From NCBI GenBank assembly GCA_944392835.1, contig CALXYB010000001.1:62001-126000 (forward strand): a stretch of DNA of 64,000 nt. Direction: 5' to 3'. Positions within the stretch are counted from its first letter, which is position 1; the number at the start of each line of letters is the position of its first letter. The notes beneath the pieces are model-generated. The model was not told the origin of the DNA and ran no database searches. It worked only from the letters and a program-made list of their open reading frames with translations. The translations under genes were made by a program, and so were the position numbers. Source of the DNA: an uncultured Alphaproteobacteria bacterium. Lineage in GTDB: Bacteria > Pseudomonadota > Alphaproteobacteria > RF32 > CAG-239. Positions 16,709 to 25,150 of this stretch are shown here, one piece after another.

Positions 16709-19102
16709 ATGAGACAATTGAGAAATTTAGCAGCTGCGACATTAGTAATGTTGCTCTGCGCAGTAGCTTTTGGAGGTTTTTTGACCTCTTGCGAAAATGG
16801 AATCGACGGTGAACCAACCTTCACCGCAAGTGTGAAAAAAGAATATATCAAAGTTCCAATCGAGGTGCATGACACCATATGGAACACGGTATACGACACC
16901 ACAACCGTGATTATCCGCGATACCGTGGATAATACGATTATCGTGCGCGATAGCATCATCGTTATCAAGCACGACACAGTCGAAATCAAGGTTGAGGTAA
17001 TCAAGAAAGAAGGGCTGGAGAAAAACGGCGAACCGGGTCTTGAGAAGATTGATGACAAGTCATACTTGACTTGGTATCCGCTTCTTGAGGACGGCAAGGA
17101 AATAGAGCCCGCAACCGAGCTCAACGTCCGCGCCAACATTGAGGACTGCAACCACGACATCATCGTCGTAAGCAGCCCGATTATCGGCGCACCCGCATTC
17201 TACGCCCAGAAGAGCACCCGTCAGTATCAAGACGGTGATTTTACCAAATTGGAATTCAAGGCAACTTGGGTTTACAACTTTGGTAGCTTCACTGAAAAGG
17301 TTAACACCGTGCACGAAGCTGCATGGTACAAGGGCTGGCAGATGCTATCCAGCTACTGGACTGGCGGCTTAAAGGCTGTAGAATATGGTGAAGGCGTTGC
17401 CTACACCTACGAAGGAATTGAAGGAATGTTGTATGAGAACACCCTCACATGGGAGTTCACTTACAATGAAAACGACGTGCGTACTTTCACAAAGACGCAT
17501 CGTTTCTTCGTTCCGGCAGAAGGTGGAGATACCCCCGAAGACCCAACGGAAAAGAAACTGACAGGATACGAGGAGAAAGAATGGGATGGAAACAATTCAT
17601 ACATTATTCGTCATTTCTACGATGACGGTACTTATGAAGACATTTCTGTAACAGACAATCTTCCTTGTACAGGAAGTGTTGAAGTTGAACAAGGAAGCCG
17701 CATCTTCCGTAACAACATCAGCTTTGGTAATCCGACAATTACCAAAAATGGTGAAGCTACAAAAGAAGGCTCATCTTCTACAAACAACAACATAACCCGT
17801 CAAGGTATGGTACAGCAAATGACTGCATTCTACGATGGATACAGCCATAATATGTCGTACCACTACACCACCAGAAGCTATAGTAAAGGTGGTTTAGCTC
17901 CTATACAGCTGTCAGTTCCAATGTGGACTTTGAATCTAAAACAGGCTATTGACGGAACTGTTCGTCAGGAAGTTGAAGACGGCAAAAACTATGATGTTAC
18001 GCCGATGACTTTCTTATACAGCACCGTCTTTGGTACAACTGCCAAAGAGGATAAGAACCACAACTTCGAAGTCTGGAAATATACAGGCGACGAAGTAACC
18101 GTAACCGGCATCCGCGTTGCAGACTTCGGATTAGAGTTTAGATCAAACACCACATCATACGCCTATGCAGAATTTTATTCTTTGTTCTCTGACGGAACAG
18201 AGAAGCTGTTAGGCAAAGACGGCGTTGAAATCTATAACTCTGTAGAAGCTCCTGCTGCTCAGGACGTTGAAAGTGCAGATTTCAACGTTGTTGATGCACA
18301 GCCGGTGGCTGGTTCTAAGCAACTTGTTAGCAGCCGTGAGGTTGCCTGCAAATTTGGGGGCAAGTTCTTGATCTCAAAATATCGTACGCTGTACACCACA
18401 AAGACCAATAAGGCCTCTGTAGTATTTACAGCTTACCACGAGGAAGTTGCTTACGTTCCTGAAAAAGGAAACAAAGTAAGCGACAGCGCTTGGGAAAAAG
18501 AATATAGCTTCGTTGACAACGGCTCATCAAGCCTCGTTGACCTCGGTCGCGAAAATGGCAAGGACGGTAAGATGTACAAATCTCAGATTAGTGCAACTTA
18601 CAACGGTCATGCCACAGACGCAGCCGCTCAGGTTAACGTATGGGTTGCTTCTCCGAACCAGTTTGGTATTGCCAGCGGTGCTCAGTCTCATACTTGGGAC
18701 TATAATAATGCACATCACGTAGCAACAATCTTCACTTACAACATCTATGAAAATGGACAGTTGATTGGTGGAGGTCTGAAAGGCTACATTGATGGCAAGG
18801 AAGTTACCAAAAAGACATGGTCTGAGGTAACCGTTCCGGCAAACGCTGTACTGGGTCTTGCTCAGAAGGCTAATGGAGAATGGGTTATCTGCCGCACTTA
18901 TCAAAACGGCGACGCATTTATGTGGCGCTCTATTGAGAATGCAAGCAACAATAGCCCGATTACTTCCATTGAAGCCAACCAAGTTCGCTTGGTAAACAAT
19001 GGCAAGGCAGAACTCTACATCGCATCCTCCTACACGGAAAATGCTGATGGTAGCGTAACTGTAAGCTCTGCTGAAGGTTCTGCTACTGCTGCTGCATGGT
19101 GA
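16709..19102 (+). CDS. Bacteroidetes-type surface lipoprotein of unknown function
   Basis: The 797-residue product has a lipoprotein signal peptide with lipobox LTSC at about residues 25-28, then a stretch of repeated RDT/HDT units (about 50-95) typical of Bacteroidetes cell-surface proteins, and a large beta-rich remainder with no recognised domain. Residues about 285-797 contain many Tyr/Thr-rich strands. The leader has no Shine-Dalgarno site and is A-rich, the Bacteroidetes style. C-ending codons (GAC, AAC, CGC) are much more frequent than in neighbours. It is followed by a related-leader outer-membrane gene, so both may form a surface pair. It is either horizontally acquired or an assembly chimera. 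Confidence 0.8.
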   Translation: MRQLRNLAAATLVMLLCAVAFGGFLTSCENGIDGEPTFTASVKKEYIKVPIEVHDTIWNTVYDTTTVIIRDTVDNTIIVRDSIIVIKHDTVEIKVEVIKKEGLEKNGEPGLEKIDDKSYLTWYPLLEDGKEIEPATELNVRANIEDCNHDIIVVSSPIIGAPAFYAQKSTRQYQDGDFTKLEFKATWVYNFGSFTEKVNTVHEAAWYKGWQMLSSYWTGGLKAVEYGEGVAYTYEGIEGMLYENTLTWEFTYNENDVRTFTKTHRFFVPAEGGDTPEDPTEKKLTGYEEKEWDGNNSYIIRHFYDDGTYEDISVTDNLPCTGSVEVEQGSRIFRNNISFGNPTITKNGEATKEGSSSTNNNITRQGMVQQMTAFYDGYSHNMSYHYTTRSYSKGGLAPIQLSVPMWTLNLKQAIDGTVRQEVEDGKNYDVTPMTFLYSTVFGTTAKEDKNHNFEVWKYTGDEVTVTGIRVADFGLEFRSNTTSYAYAEFYSLFSDGTEKLLGKDGVEIYNSVEAPAAQDVESADFNVVDAQPVAGSKQLVSSREVACKFGGKFLISKYRTLYTTKTNKASVVFTAYHEEVAYVPEKGNKVSDSAWEKEYSFVDNGSSSLVDLGRENGKDGKMYKSQISATYNGHATDAAAQVNVWVASPNQFGIASGAQSHTWDYNNAHHVATIFTYNIYENGQLIGGGLKGYIDGKEVTKKTWSEVTVPANAVLGLAQKANGEWVICRTYQNGDAFMWRSIENASNNSPITSIEANQVRLVNNGKAELYIASSYTENADGSVTVSSAEGSATAAAW

Positions 19103-19148
19103 TAAAACACCAGTGCAGTATGGATACGAGTAAAAAATTCACAAATTC

Positions 19149-19173
19149 CCCCTCGGCATAAAACCCCGAGGGG
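19149..19173 (+). terminator. GC-rich hairpin between the two island genes
   Basis: CCCCTCGG pairs perfectly with CCGAGGGG. There is no clear T-run and the next ATG is 17 bp away, so this may be an intercistronic stability hairpin rather than a terminator. Confidence 0.6.
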
Positions 19174-19190
19174 CCTAACTATAAAACTTT

Positions 19191-20039
19191 ATGAGACTTT
19201 TAAAAAATTTAGCAGTTGCCTTTGTAGCATTGGTGGCTGCAACAACAAATATAGTAAATGCGCAGGCACAGACCAGCGCGAGTGAAGTAAAATACGATTT
19301 TTCTGCAATCACCGAAACAGGTGATACCGCAGAAATCGACATGTCGTATGTTAATCTCGCCGACGCTTTTGGCGGCAAGCCGTACGACGTGAAGTTTAAA
19401 GATGGTGAGCCCAAAGCCACCATCATCACCGGCTGGTCACTCGGTATTTCTGGTGGACTGAACTCCTATATGGGAGCTCAGTACGGGATTTTTGCCAAAG
19501 GATACTTTGGCTGGTCTCACCTCAGCATAAATGCCGAAATAGGCGAGAACATGGAAATATCCAAAGAACTGGGACAAAAGTTCCGTTCTCTCGGAACTTC
19601 CGTAGACTTTGCCATTTCATTGGCGCATTGGGGAAATAAAAAATCTGTTAATACAACGGGCATGACTAGCTATCAAGCTAAGAAGGCTCACCGTAATGAA
19701 AAATACGGGAGGTTGTGGCGATTGTATGCTGGTCCCTCTGTAGGGTATCAGTATTGCAAAAATAACACAGATTTCCACTACGAGGACACCAACCCTGACG
19801 TGGACGTGCCCGGAACAGTGGATTTCCCCGTCGTAAAAGACGGCAACTCCGTTAAATACGGAGCAGTGATTGGACTTGAAAGACGTTTCTTTGGCAGCAT
19901 TACAAAAGTTGCCATTGAAGGTAGAGTAGAAACTTACTCTATAAAAGTCTTTCAAGAAAAAGAACAGCCGATTTACGGCTCAGTAAAAGTAACTATAGAG
20001 TTTGGCTTAGGCCGTCGCCCCAATGGTGGACGTTTCTAA
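19191..20039 (+). CDS. Bacteroidetes-like outer-membrane beta-barrel protein
   Basis: A signal peptide (cleavage near NAQA, about residue 25) precedes alternating amphipathic strands. The chain ends in strands such as SVKVTIEFGLG and then a short GRRPNGGRF tail. Strand-like segments GWSLGISGGLNSYMG and YGIFAKGYFGWSHLSINAEI support an outer-membrane barrel. The first 25 bases of the gene closely resemble those of the upstream lipoprotein gene (ATGAGAC...AATTTAGCAG), and the leader likewise lacks a ribosome site. I infer an outer-membrane partner of the lipoprotein. No specific family is recognised. Confidence 0.7.
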   Translation: MRLLKNLAVAFVALVAATTNIVNAQAQTSASEVKYDFSAITETGDTAEIDMSYVNLADAFGGKPYDVKFKDGEPKATIITGWSLGISGGLNSYMGAQYGIFAKGYFGWSHLSINAEIGENMEISKELGQKFRSLGTSVDFAISLAHWGNKKSVNTTGMTSYQAKKAHRNEKYGRLWRLYAGPSVGYQYCKNNTDFHYEDTNPDVDVPGTVDFPVVKDGNSVKYGAVIGLERRFFGSITKVAIEGRVETYSIKVFQEKEQPIYGSVKVTIEFGLGRRPNGGRF

Positions 20040-20053
20040 GCAAATTATTATAG

Positions 20054-20090
20054 GAAAGGGTGGCAGGTTTACCTGCCCCCTTTCTGTTTT
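20054..20090 (+). terminator. Strong terminator ending the island pair
   Basis: GAAAGGG-TGGCAGG pairs with CCTGCC-CCCTTTC around a four-base loop, followed by TGTTTTT. Confidence 0.85.
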
Positions 20091-20114
20091 TAAATACTTT
20101 TAAAATAATATATC

Positions 20115-20465
20115 TCCCCCGCAATCACCACATTTCACACCGCAGCATAACACACCACAGTTTGCCACATCACATTACACCACCCTCATCTTATCATACC
20201 TCTCAACCGCCTATTCTCACCTCAGACAAAATCACCTCTTCTCTTTTCACCTCATCACACAGTCTCCGCCACAGCCCACCACTCCATCCCCTCAGCAAAC
20301 TCACCTGCCGTCATCGCGCACCGCACTCGCACGCCACTCCTCACCGACCACACCCCCTCAACCACGCAACACAACCACTCCACTCTTGCCACACTTTTCC
20401 CCCTCCGCGCTCCCCCCCCTCAACCACTCGCCACAAACTCCCCTCACCCACACAAACACTCCGAG
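20115..20465. repeat. G-depleted, C/A-rich low-complexity tract
   Basis: For about 350 bases the + strand is dominated by C, A and T with very few G (CACC, CACA, CCTC and CTC words recur). An ORF spans it but encodes only His/Pro/Ser/Thr-rich sequence and is probably not a gene. It separates the island terminator from the barrel gene promoter. I see no exact tandem unit. Confidence 0.7.
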
Positions 20466-20557
20466 TCGTTTCCGATTCGCCGCGTTTAAGCACAAAAATC
20501 ATTTTTTCAAGCCCTTAGGCATAAAAATTTACACTTATTAATCACATTTTAAGACAT

Positions 20558-20577
20558 TTGGGCTAAATTTAGCCCAA
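20558..20577. promoter_or_regulatory. Perfect 20-bp palindrome, candidate activator site
   Basis: TTGGGCTAAATTTAGCCCAA is a perfect inverted repeat. Its centre lies about 61.5 bases before the start point implied by the promoter at 20594-20622, the spacing of a class I activator site. The binding protein is unknown. Confidence 0.5.
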
Positions 20578-20593
20578 GTAATGCATTTTTTAC

Positions 20594-20622
20594 TTGTGTA
20601 ATTAAACAAATTATTATATAAA
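20594..20622 (+). promoter_or_regulatory. Promoter of the outer-membrane barrel gene
   Basis: TTGTGT, a 17-base spacer and TATAAA lie 48 bases before the ATG at 20670. Confidence 0.5.
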
Positions 20623-20669
20623 ATTGGACAAAATAGACTTTTTCATCTAAATTTATTTGGAGTGTACCA

Positions 20670-21269
20670 ATGAACAAAAAGCTTTTATCGGCATTTGCTG
20701 CCTTTTTAATGTCTATGAGTCTGGCAGCCTCTGCCTCCGCTGAATGCGATGGTTTTTATATGGGTGTCCGTGGTGGTATCGTTAACCACAACTTAGGCGA
20801 TTCGGACGAAGCCCTTGGCGACAGATTTGAAATTGATGACAACTCTTGGATGGCCGCTGCCGCCCTCGGTTATCGTTATACATACTTCCGTGCTGAGGTT
20901 GAATTTACCTGGCGTGAAGAAACCGAAAAGAAAACCGGTGAGATTGACGCACGCAATACCTCAACTTTCCAAACAATGTCTTATATGTTTAACGTCTATG
21001 CCGACTTGACACCATACTCTATGTTTACACCTTATATTATGGCTGGTATCGGTATGACCAACATTCAATATGAGTTCCAAGGTTTTGGACGTAAAGCTGT
21101 CAAGTATGAAGAAGACAACTTCACCTGGGCTGTCGGTGGTGGTGTATCAGCTAAGTTGACCAACCGTATTAACATTGATGTCGGTTATCGTTTCTTGAAT
21201 ATGGGTGAAATTGAAAGCGCTTCTATCCGCGCTCACGAAGTATACGGTGGTTTCCGTTACGTCTTCTAA
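20670..21269 (+). CDS. Outer-membrane beta-barrel protein (Omp25/OmpX-like)
   Basis: This 199-residue porin-like protein has a clear signal peptide (cleavage after ASA, about residue 24), then repeated amphipathic strands: FYMGVRGGIVNHNLG, AAALGYRYTYFRAEVEFTWR, PYIMAGIGMTN and a closing strand VYGGFRYVF ending in the Phe expected for outer-membrane barrels. It matches the small eight-stranded alphaproteobacterial surface-protein pattern. ATG 20670 has GGAG upstream, so this gene has native signals unlike the adjacent island. It stands alone between a promoter and a UUCG-loop terminator. The exact function is unknown. Confidence 0.85.
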   Translation: MNKKLLSAFAAFLMSMSLAASASAECDGFYMGVRGGIVNHNLGDSDEALGDRFEIDDNSWMAAAALGYRYTYFRAEVEFTWREETEKKTGEIDARNTSTFQTMSYMFNVYADLTPYSMFTPYIMAGIGMTNIQYEFQGFGRKAVKYEEDNFTWAVGGGVSAKLTNRINIDVGYRFLNMGEIESASIRAHEVYGGFRYVF

Positions 21270-21285
21270 CCCAAAACTTATCAAT

Positions 21286-21316
21286 AAAAAAGCTCTTCTT
21301 CGGAAGAGCTTTTTTA
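21286..21316 (+). terminator. UUCG-loop terminator of the barrel gene
   Basis: AAGCTCTTC-TTCG-GAAGAGCTT with flanking A- and T-runs. Confidence 0.9.
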
Positions 21317-21325
21317 TTGTCCTAA

Positions 21326-21441
21326 CGACACAAGGCACAATCTCACGATATGCACAAAGGAAGCATCGCGGTTCAGTAAAGATTGCCTCCGCAGCCAGTG
21401 AACGCTCAAGGGCGGCTCCTTATCAAGCTGGCAACAGTTTG
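21326..21441 (-). repeat. H-element extended module, copy C
   Basis: This segment joins the left side of core C and resembles 41741-41848, 45391-45499 and 49151-49245. Shared landmarks are GATATGCA, GGAAGCA-CGCGGTTCA, a CAGCCA-like block and the hairpin CAAGCTG-GCAA-CAGTTTG. It is the most diverged of the four. Confidence 0.75.
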
Positions 21442-21568
21442 AAAATATTTGGAGAATGAGTCATATAGTAAGAAATAAAGGCAAAAGTACCACAGCGTAC
21501 ATTGAGGTACGTGAGGACACTTTTGGCCTGCAATTTCTGTATTAGCAGGCCATTATACAAATATTTTA
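21442..21568 (-). repeat. H-element, full copy C, abutting the fliP stop codon
   Basis: Outer arms are AAAATATTTG/CAAATATTTT; inner stem GGCAAAAGT/ACTTTTGGCC; tip GCGTAC/GTACGT. The second block is TCAT on the left but CCTG on the right, the only copy where this block does not pair, suggesting recombination between copies. The fliP TAA (21566-21568) lies at the right end. Confidence 0.9.
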
Positions 21569-22312
21569 TTTAAAGGAGTTAACCAAAGACCCAGCCAACA
21601 TATACCAACCGTCTACTAAGACAAAGAAAATAACCTTAAAGGGCAGAGCCAAAACAGTTGGCGGCAACATCATCATACCCATTGACATAAGCACGGAAGC
21701 AATCACCATATCTATAATCAGGAATGGCACAAAGATAAGAAAGCCGATTTCAAAGGCGCGGCGAAGCTCGCTAATCATAAAAGCAGGGATAGCAACTTTA
21801 AGCGGGGTTTCCGCAACGCTTTCCGCCGGCTTTTCTTTAGCCAAATCCGTAAAGAGGAGCAAATCTTTTTCACGAGTGTTGCGCACCATAAATTCCTTGA
21901 GCGGCGCGGCGGCTTTTTCCAAGCCTTCAAGGATTTCAACCTTTTCCTCATACATCGGCTTAATCCCCTCTTCCCAAGATTTTTCAAAAGTCGGAGCCAT
22001 AATAAACATTGTGAGGAACAAGGCCAAAGAGAGCAAGACCATATTCGGTGGCGTGGAGTTGGTGGCCAAAGCGCTGCGGGTGATGGAAAAGACCACCACA
22101 ATTCGGGTAAATGAGGTCATCATCACCAAAATACTCGGCGCAATGGAGAGCACCGTAATCATCAGGATAATATTGAAGATTCTGGCTGTTGCCGAACCGG
22201 TAGGCTGATCCTGAACATTTAAGCTAAGCGTCTGAGCCTCGGCCGGAAAAGCAAAAAATCCCAATGTCGCGACTAAAACCAAACATAAAAACAAAAACTT
22301 TTTAGACATCAT
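21566..22312 (-). CDS. fliP: Flagellar biosynthetic protein FliP
   Basis: FliP is a core inner-membrane component of the flagellar type III export gate. A cleavable signal peptide (FPAEA) is followed by four hydrophobic segments; the family signatures MVMMTSFTRIVVVF-like (here LVMMTSFTRIVVVFS) and FEIGFLIFVPFLIIDMVIASVLMSMGMMMLPP-like regions are clear. Length (248) is normal. It overlaps the fliO stop by four bases (ATGA). No other flagellar genes are adjacent, so the export apparatus is split across the genome. Confidence 0.95.
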   Translation of the reverse strand: MMSKKFLFLCLVLVATLGFFAFPAEAQTLSLNVQDQPTGSATARIFNIILMITVLSIAPSILVMMTSFTRIVVVFSITRSALATNSTPPNMVLLSLALFLTMFIMAPTFEKSWEEGIKPMYEEKVEILEGLEKAAAPLKEFMVRNTREKDLLLFTDLAKEKPAESVAETPLKVAIPAFMISELRRAFEIGFLIFVPFLIIDMVIASVLMSMGMMMLPPTVLALPFKVIFFVLVDGWYMLAGSLVNSFK

Positions 22313-22596
22313 TTCTGAACCTTTTTAGCCTGTTCGGATTCAATCAGCAGATTCTGCGTTGCACCGAGCAAGAGCAAATATTCTTTATCATCTTTTTTGA
22401 ACAATACGAGCGAGTTTCTGGCATCAAGCCGCCTGTTTTCAAGCACCTGCAAGCGCTGATTCTCACCGAGCTTACGCATAAACTTATTTTTGGCACCATG
22501 GAGCTGACAATATTTGATAGCCCAAAGCGTCAAAAGCATTAAGCCCAAAACAAAAGCCAGTGAGAGCACAGCTTTAAGTATCATCAAACCTTCCAT
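22309..22596 (-). CDS. fliO: FliO-like flagellar biosynthesis protein
   Basis: This 95-residue protein has one N-terminal transmembrane helix (about 6-25) and a short cytoplasmic domain of beta strands (RLQVLENRRLDARNSLVLF, then KEYLLLLGAT). The layout matches FliO, which assists FliP assembly. The position immediately upstream of fliP with a four-base overlap supports the call. I chose ATG 22596, with AGG just upstream, over the longer in-frame start at 22659, whose N-terminus (LLLKKNYNRRKDN) is not family-like. Confidence 0.8.
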   Translation of the reverse strand: MEGLMILKAVLSLAFVLGLMLLTLWAIKYCQLHGAKNKFMRKLGENQRLQVLENRRLDARNSLVLFKKDDKEYLLLLGATQNLLIESEQAKKVQK

Positions 22597-22734
22597 AACC
22601 TGCCTACCGCAACAATTATCCTTGCGCCGATTATAATTTTTTTTAAGCAGAAGAGTCAATCATCGCCCCTCTGACTGTTGATATTTGTCTTGATATGCTG
22701 GAAGAGGGAAAAACAATATGTTAGAGATAATGTT

Positions 22735-23271
22735 ATGAAGAAAGAAAAAATACAAATATCAGAAGAACGCCGCACGCAAGGTTTGTCCACCTTGTCGCAA
22801 ACGATTCTACCCTTTGCCAAGCAAATTCTGGGCACCAAAGGCTTTGTAGAAATAGATATCTTAACCGGCTGGAAAGAGATTGTCGGCGAAGAACTGGCAG
22901 AGTTCAGCCTCCCGCAAAAAATAGACTTTCCGCGCGGCCAAAAAAGCAACGGCACTTTGCACTTAAGCGTACTTTCCGGCGCTTTTGCTCTTGAGATACA
23001 GCATCGTGAAAAATATATCTTAGAAAAGATAAACACCCACTTTGGTTACCAAGCCGTATCCAAGATAAAAATCACGCAAGACAGTAGTTTGGCAAACGAA
23101 AAGCTGGAAAAATCCCTTGAGGAAGGACCTCAAATAAAGGTCAGTCTGGAAGAAGAAAACTACATCAACGACCTGACATCAGACCTAAACAATACTGAAC
23201 TTAAGAAAATATTAGTAAAATTGGGTAAAAGTGTATTTAATGACAACAAAAGAGAGAATAATAAAAAATGA
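22735..23271 (+). CDS. DciA-family (DUF721) protein
   Basis: DciA proteins help load the replicative helicase DnaB in bacteria lacking DnaC. The N-terminal half (residues about 25-110) carries the DUF721 pattern: a helix, then WKEIVGEELAEFSLPQKIDF, then LHLSVLSGAFALEIQHREKYILEKIN, ending in INTHFGYQAVSKIKI. The C-terminal 60 residues are charged and probably disordered. ATG 22735 is chosen; an upstream in-frame start adds an unlikely Cys/Trp-rich tail. It overlaps the next gene by four bases, as is common for dciA with a dsbA-like gene in Alphaproteobacteria. Confidence 0.85.
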   Translation: MKKEKIQISEERRTQGLSTLSQTILPFAKQILGTKGFVEIDILTGWKEIVGEELAEFSLPQKIDFPRGQKSNGTLHLSVLSGAFALEIQHREKYILEKINTHFGYQAVSKIKITQDSSLANEKLEKSLEEGPQIKVSLEEENYINDLTSDLNNTELKKILVKLGKSVFNDNKRENNKK

Positions 23272-24011
23272 AATTTGAAGATACCATCAAAAAAATAAGC
23301 GGCACTATTGCTGGCTTGATTATCTTTTTTATCGCTGCAGGAATGTATTTGAACCTCAAAGGCTTTATTATGAGCCCGGACGGCCGTCCTGTTTTGATGC
23401 AAACCGCACAAGCTGCCCCTTCTGCAGAAGATGTTAACACTTTGGCACAAAAAGTTGACCCCAAAGTCAATGTCATTCTGCCTAAAGGACATTCTCTCGG
23501 CAATAGTAAAGCACCGATTACGATTTATGAATATTCATCTTTCGGCTGCCATCATTGCGCTAATTTTCATTTAGATACTCTACCGCAACTGAAAAAAGAC
23601 TTTATTGATTCGGGTAAGGTCAATGTAATGTTTGTTGACTTTCCGATAGACAGCAAATCTATGATGGCCTCCATGCTGGCGCATTGCGTTCCGGCAAAAA
23701 ATTATCACGAATTTTTGGAGCTTTTATTCAAAAAACAACGTGAATGGGGACTATCTTTTCGCACAGAAAAACTCTTATCCGAATATGCCTCTCTCAATGG
23801 CCTGAGCAAAGAAGCTGCCGCCAAATGCTTAAAAGACGAAAAATTAGCCGAACAAATTATAGAAGAACGCCAACAAGCCATAGACAAGCTTAAAGTTCAA
23901 GGCACTCCTGCTCTGCTTATTGTAAGCAAAGACGGCAAAGAAGTTATTCATGGCGCTCCGGATTATGAAACCTTAAAAGCTTATTTAGAAAAGAAGCTCT
24001 CAAACAAATAA
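23268..24011 (+). CDS. DsbA-family thiol-disulfide oxidoreductase
   Basis: This is an exported thioredoxin-fold protein. A single N-terminal hydrophobic helix (about 13-30) anchors or exports it. The active site is Cys94-His-His-Cys97 in SSFGCHHCANFH, followed by the helical insertion and the cis-proline loop KVQGTPALLIV. It probably oxidises or isomerises periplasmic disulfides; substrates may include the Cys-rich surface protein at 61 kb, which is inference. The start ATG overlaps the upstream stop (ATGA), so translation is coupled to the DciA-like gene. Confidence 0.9.
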   Translation: MKFEDTIKKISGTIAGLIIFFIAAGMYLNLKGFIMSPDGRPVLMQTAQAAPSAEDVNTLAQKVDPKVNVILPKGHSLGNSKAPITIYEYSSFGCHHCANFHLDTLPQLKKDFIDSGKVNVMFVDFPIDSKSMMASMLAHCVPAKNYHEFLELLFKKQREWGLSFRTEKLLSEYASLNGLSKEAAAKCLKDEKLAEQIIEERQQAIDKLKVQGTPALLIVSKDGKEVIHGAPDYETLKAYLEKKLSNK

Positions 24012-24067
24012 AATGTACCAAACTTTATTAATAAGTCGGTAACAATTTATGAGGTATAGTAAGCACA

Positions 24068-24370
24068 ATGAAAAAGATTCCTGATGACCTTAAATCGCTG
24101 GAAGAACGCATAAACAAACAACGAGCCATAGAGCAACGTGCCCGCAAAGAAACAAAAGAATCAGAGTTTGCTTATGCAACAAAAACCGGCTTTAGGGTCG
24201 GAACGGAGCTAGTCTCCGGAGTTTTGGTCGGAGCTGCCTTGGGTTATTTTCTGGACAAGTTGTTTGCCACACAACCCATCTTTTTGGTAGCAGGCTTATT
24301 CTTCGGTGGCGCAGCCGGATTCTTAAACGTATATCGTTTTGTAAAAAACGAAGACCGAAACAAGGAGTAG
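24068..24370 (+). CDS. atpI: ATP synthase protein I (AtpI)
   Basis: AtpI is a small membrane protein that assists c-ring assembly. The charged N-terminal helix (about 1-40) is followed by two hydrophobic segments with small residues (GVLVGAALGYFLDKLF and FLVAGLFFGGAAGFLNVYR), the family hallmark. It is the first gene of the F0 operon and lies 6 bp before atpB. Confidence 0.9.
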   Translation: MKKIPDDLKSLEERINKQRAIEQRARKETKESEFAYATKTGFRVGTELVSGVLVGAALGYFLDKLFATQPIFLVAGLFFGGAAGFLNVYRFVKNEDRNKE

Positions 24371-24376
24371 TTCGTC

Positions 24377-25099
24377 GTGTCTAACCCTATGGAACAATTT
24401 ACCATTAAGCCTATTATTCCGCTGGAAGTCGGCGGTTTGGACATATCTTTCACCAACTCCAGCCTTTTTATGGTTTTGGCTGTTGTTTTATCCACGCTCA
24501 TCTTCGGACTTTGTTTACGCAAAAGAACAATTATACCCTCCGTAGCACAATCCGTCCCCGAAACGGTGTATGAATTTATATCATCTCTGCTAAAAGAAAA
24601 TGTTGGCATAGAAGGCTTGAAATACTTCTCATTCATCTTCACCGTATTTTTATTTGTTGCTTTCGGAAACCTGCTGGGCTTATTCCCCTATGCTTTTACC
24701 TTTACATCCCATTTAGCAGCTGTAGGCGGCTTATCCGTCATTGCTTTGCTGTTTAACATCTGCATCGGCATCAAGAAAAAGAAATGGAGCTATCTGCGCA
24801 CATTTCTGCCCAAAGGGATTCCTGCTGCTCTGGCGCCGCTGATTGTGCCGATTGAGATGATATCTTTTCTTTCCAAACCCTTCAGCTTAACCGTCCGTCT
24901 TGTTGCAAACATGACCGTCGGACACATCATGCTCAAGATTATTGCCGGCTTTATTGTCGCATTAGGCATCGGCGGTATTGTTCCTTTGGCCTTTGATGGC
25001 TGCATCATTGTCTTTGAAATTTTCATCGCCTTGTTGCAAGCCTTCATCTATACGGTTTTAAGCTGTATTTATCTTGGCGATGCTTTGCACAGCCACTAA
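24377..25099 (+). CDS. atpB: F0F1 ATP synthase subunit a
   Basis: Subunit a forms the proton half-channels beside the c-ring. Five to six hydrophobic helices are visible; the essential arginine is Arg174 in SLTVRLVANMTVGH, and FGNLLGLFPYAF is the conserved motif of an earlier helix. The start is GTG at 24377 with AAGGAG nine bases upstream. The 240-residue length is typical. The F1 genes are outside this window, as is common in Alphaproteobacteria. Confidence 0.95.
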   Translation: MSNPMEQFTIKPIIPLEVGGLDISFTNSSLFMVLAVVLSTLIFGLCLRKRTIIPSVAQSVPETVYEFISSLLKENVGIEGLKYFSFIFTVFLFVAFGNLLGLFPYAFTFTSHLAAVGGLSVIALLFNICIGIKKKKWSYLRTFLPKGIPAALAPLIVPIEMISFLSKPFSLTVRLVANMTVGHIMLKIIAGFIVALGIGGIVPLAFDGCIIVFEIFIALLQAFIYTVLSCIYLGDALHSH

Positions 25100-25150
25100 G
25101 GATTAAGTTTTGGTCTTGTGCCGAATATAATTATGTTTTTTTACTAACCC

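Noticed and set aside
16190-20480. Inverted CCGACTCGG/CCGAGTCG words near both island borders
   Set aside because: Eight-base matches in different contexts; too short to call island ends.
20060-20518. 152-residue ORF across the G-depleted tract
   Set aside because: His/Pro/Ser/Thr-biased product follows base composition; starts in a terminator and lacks a ribosome site.
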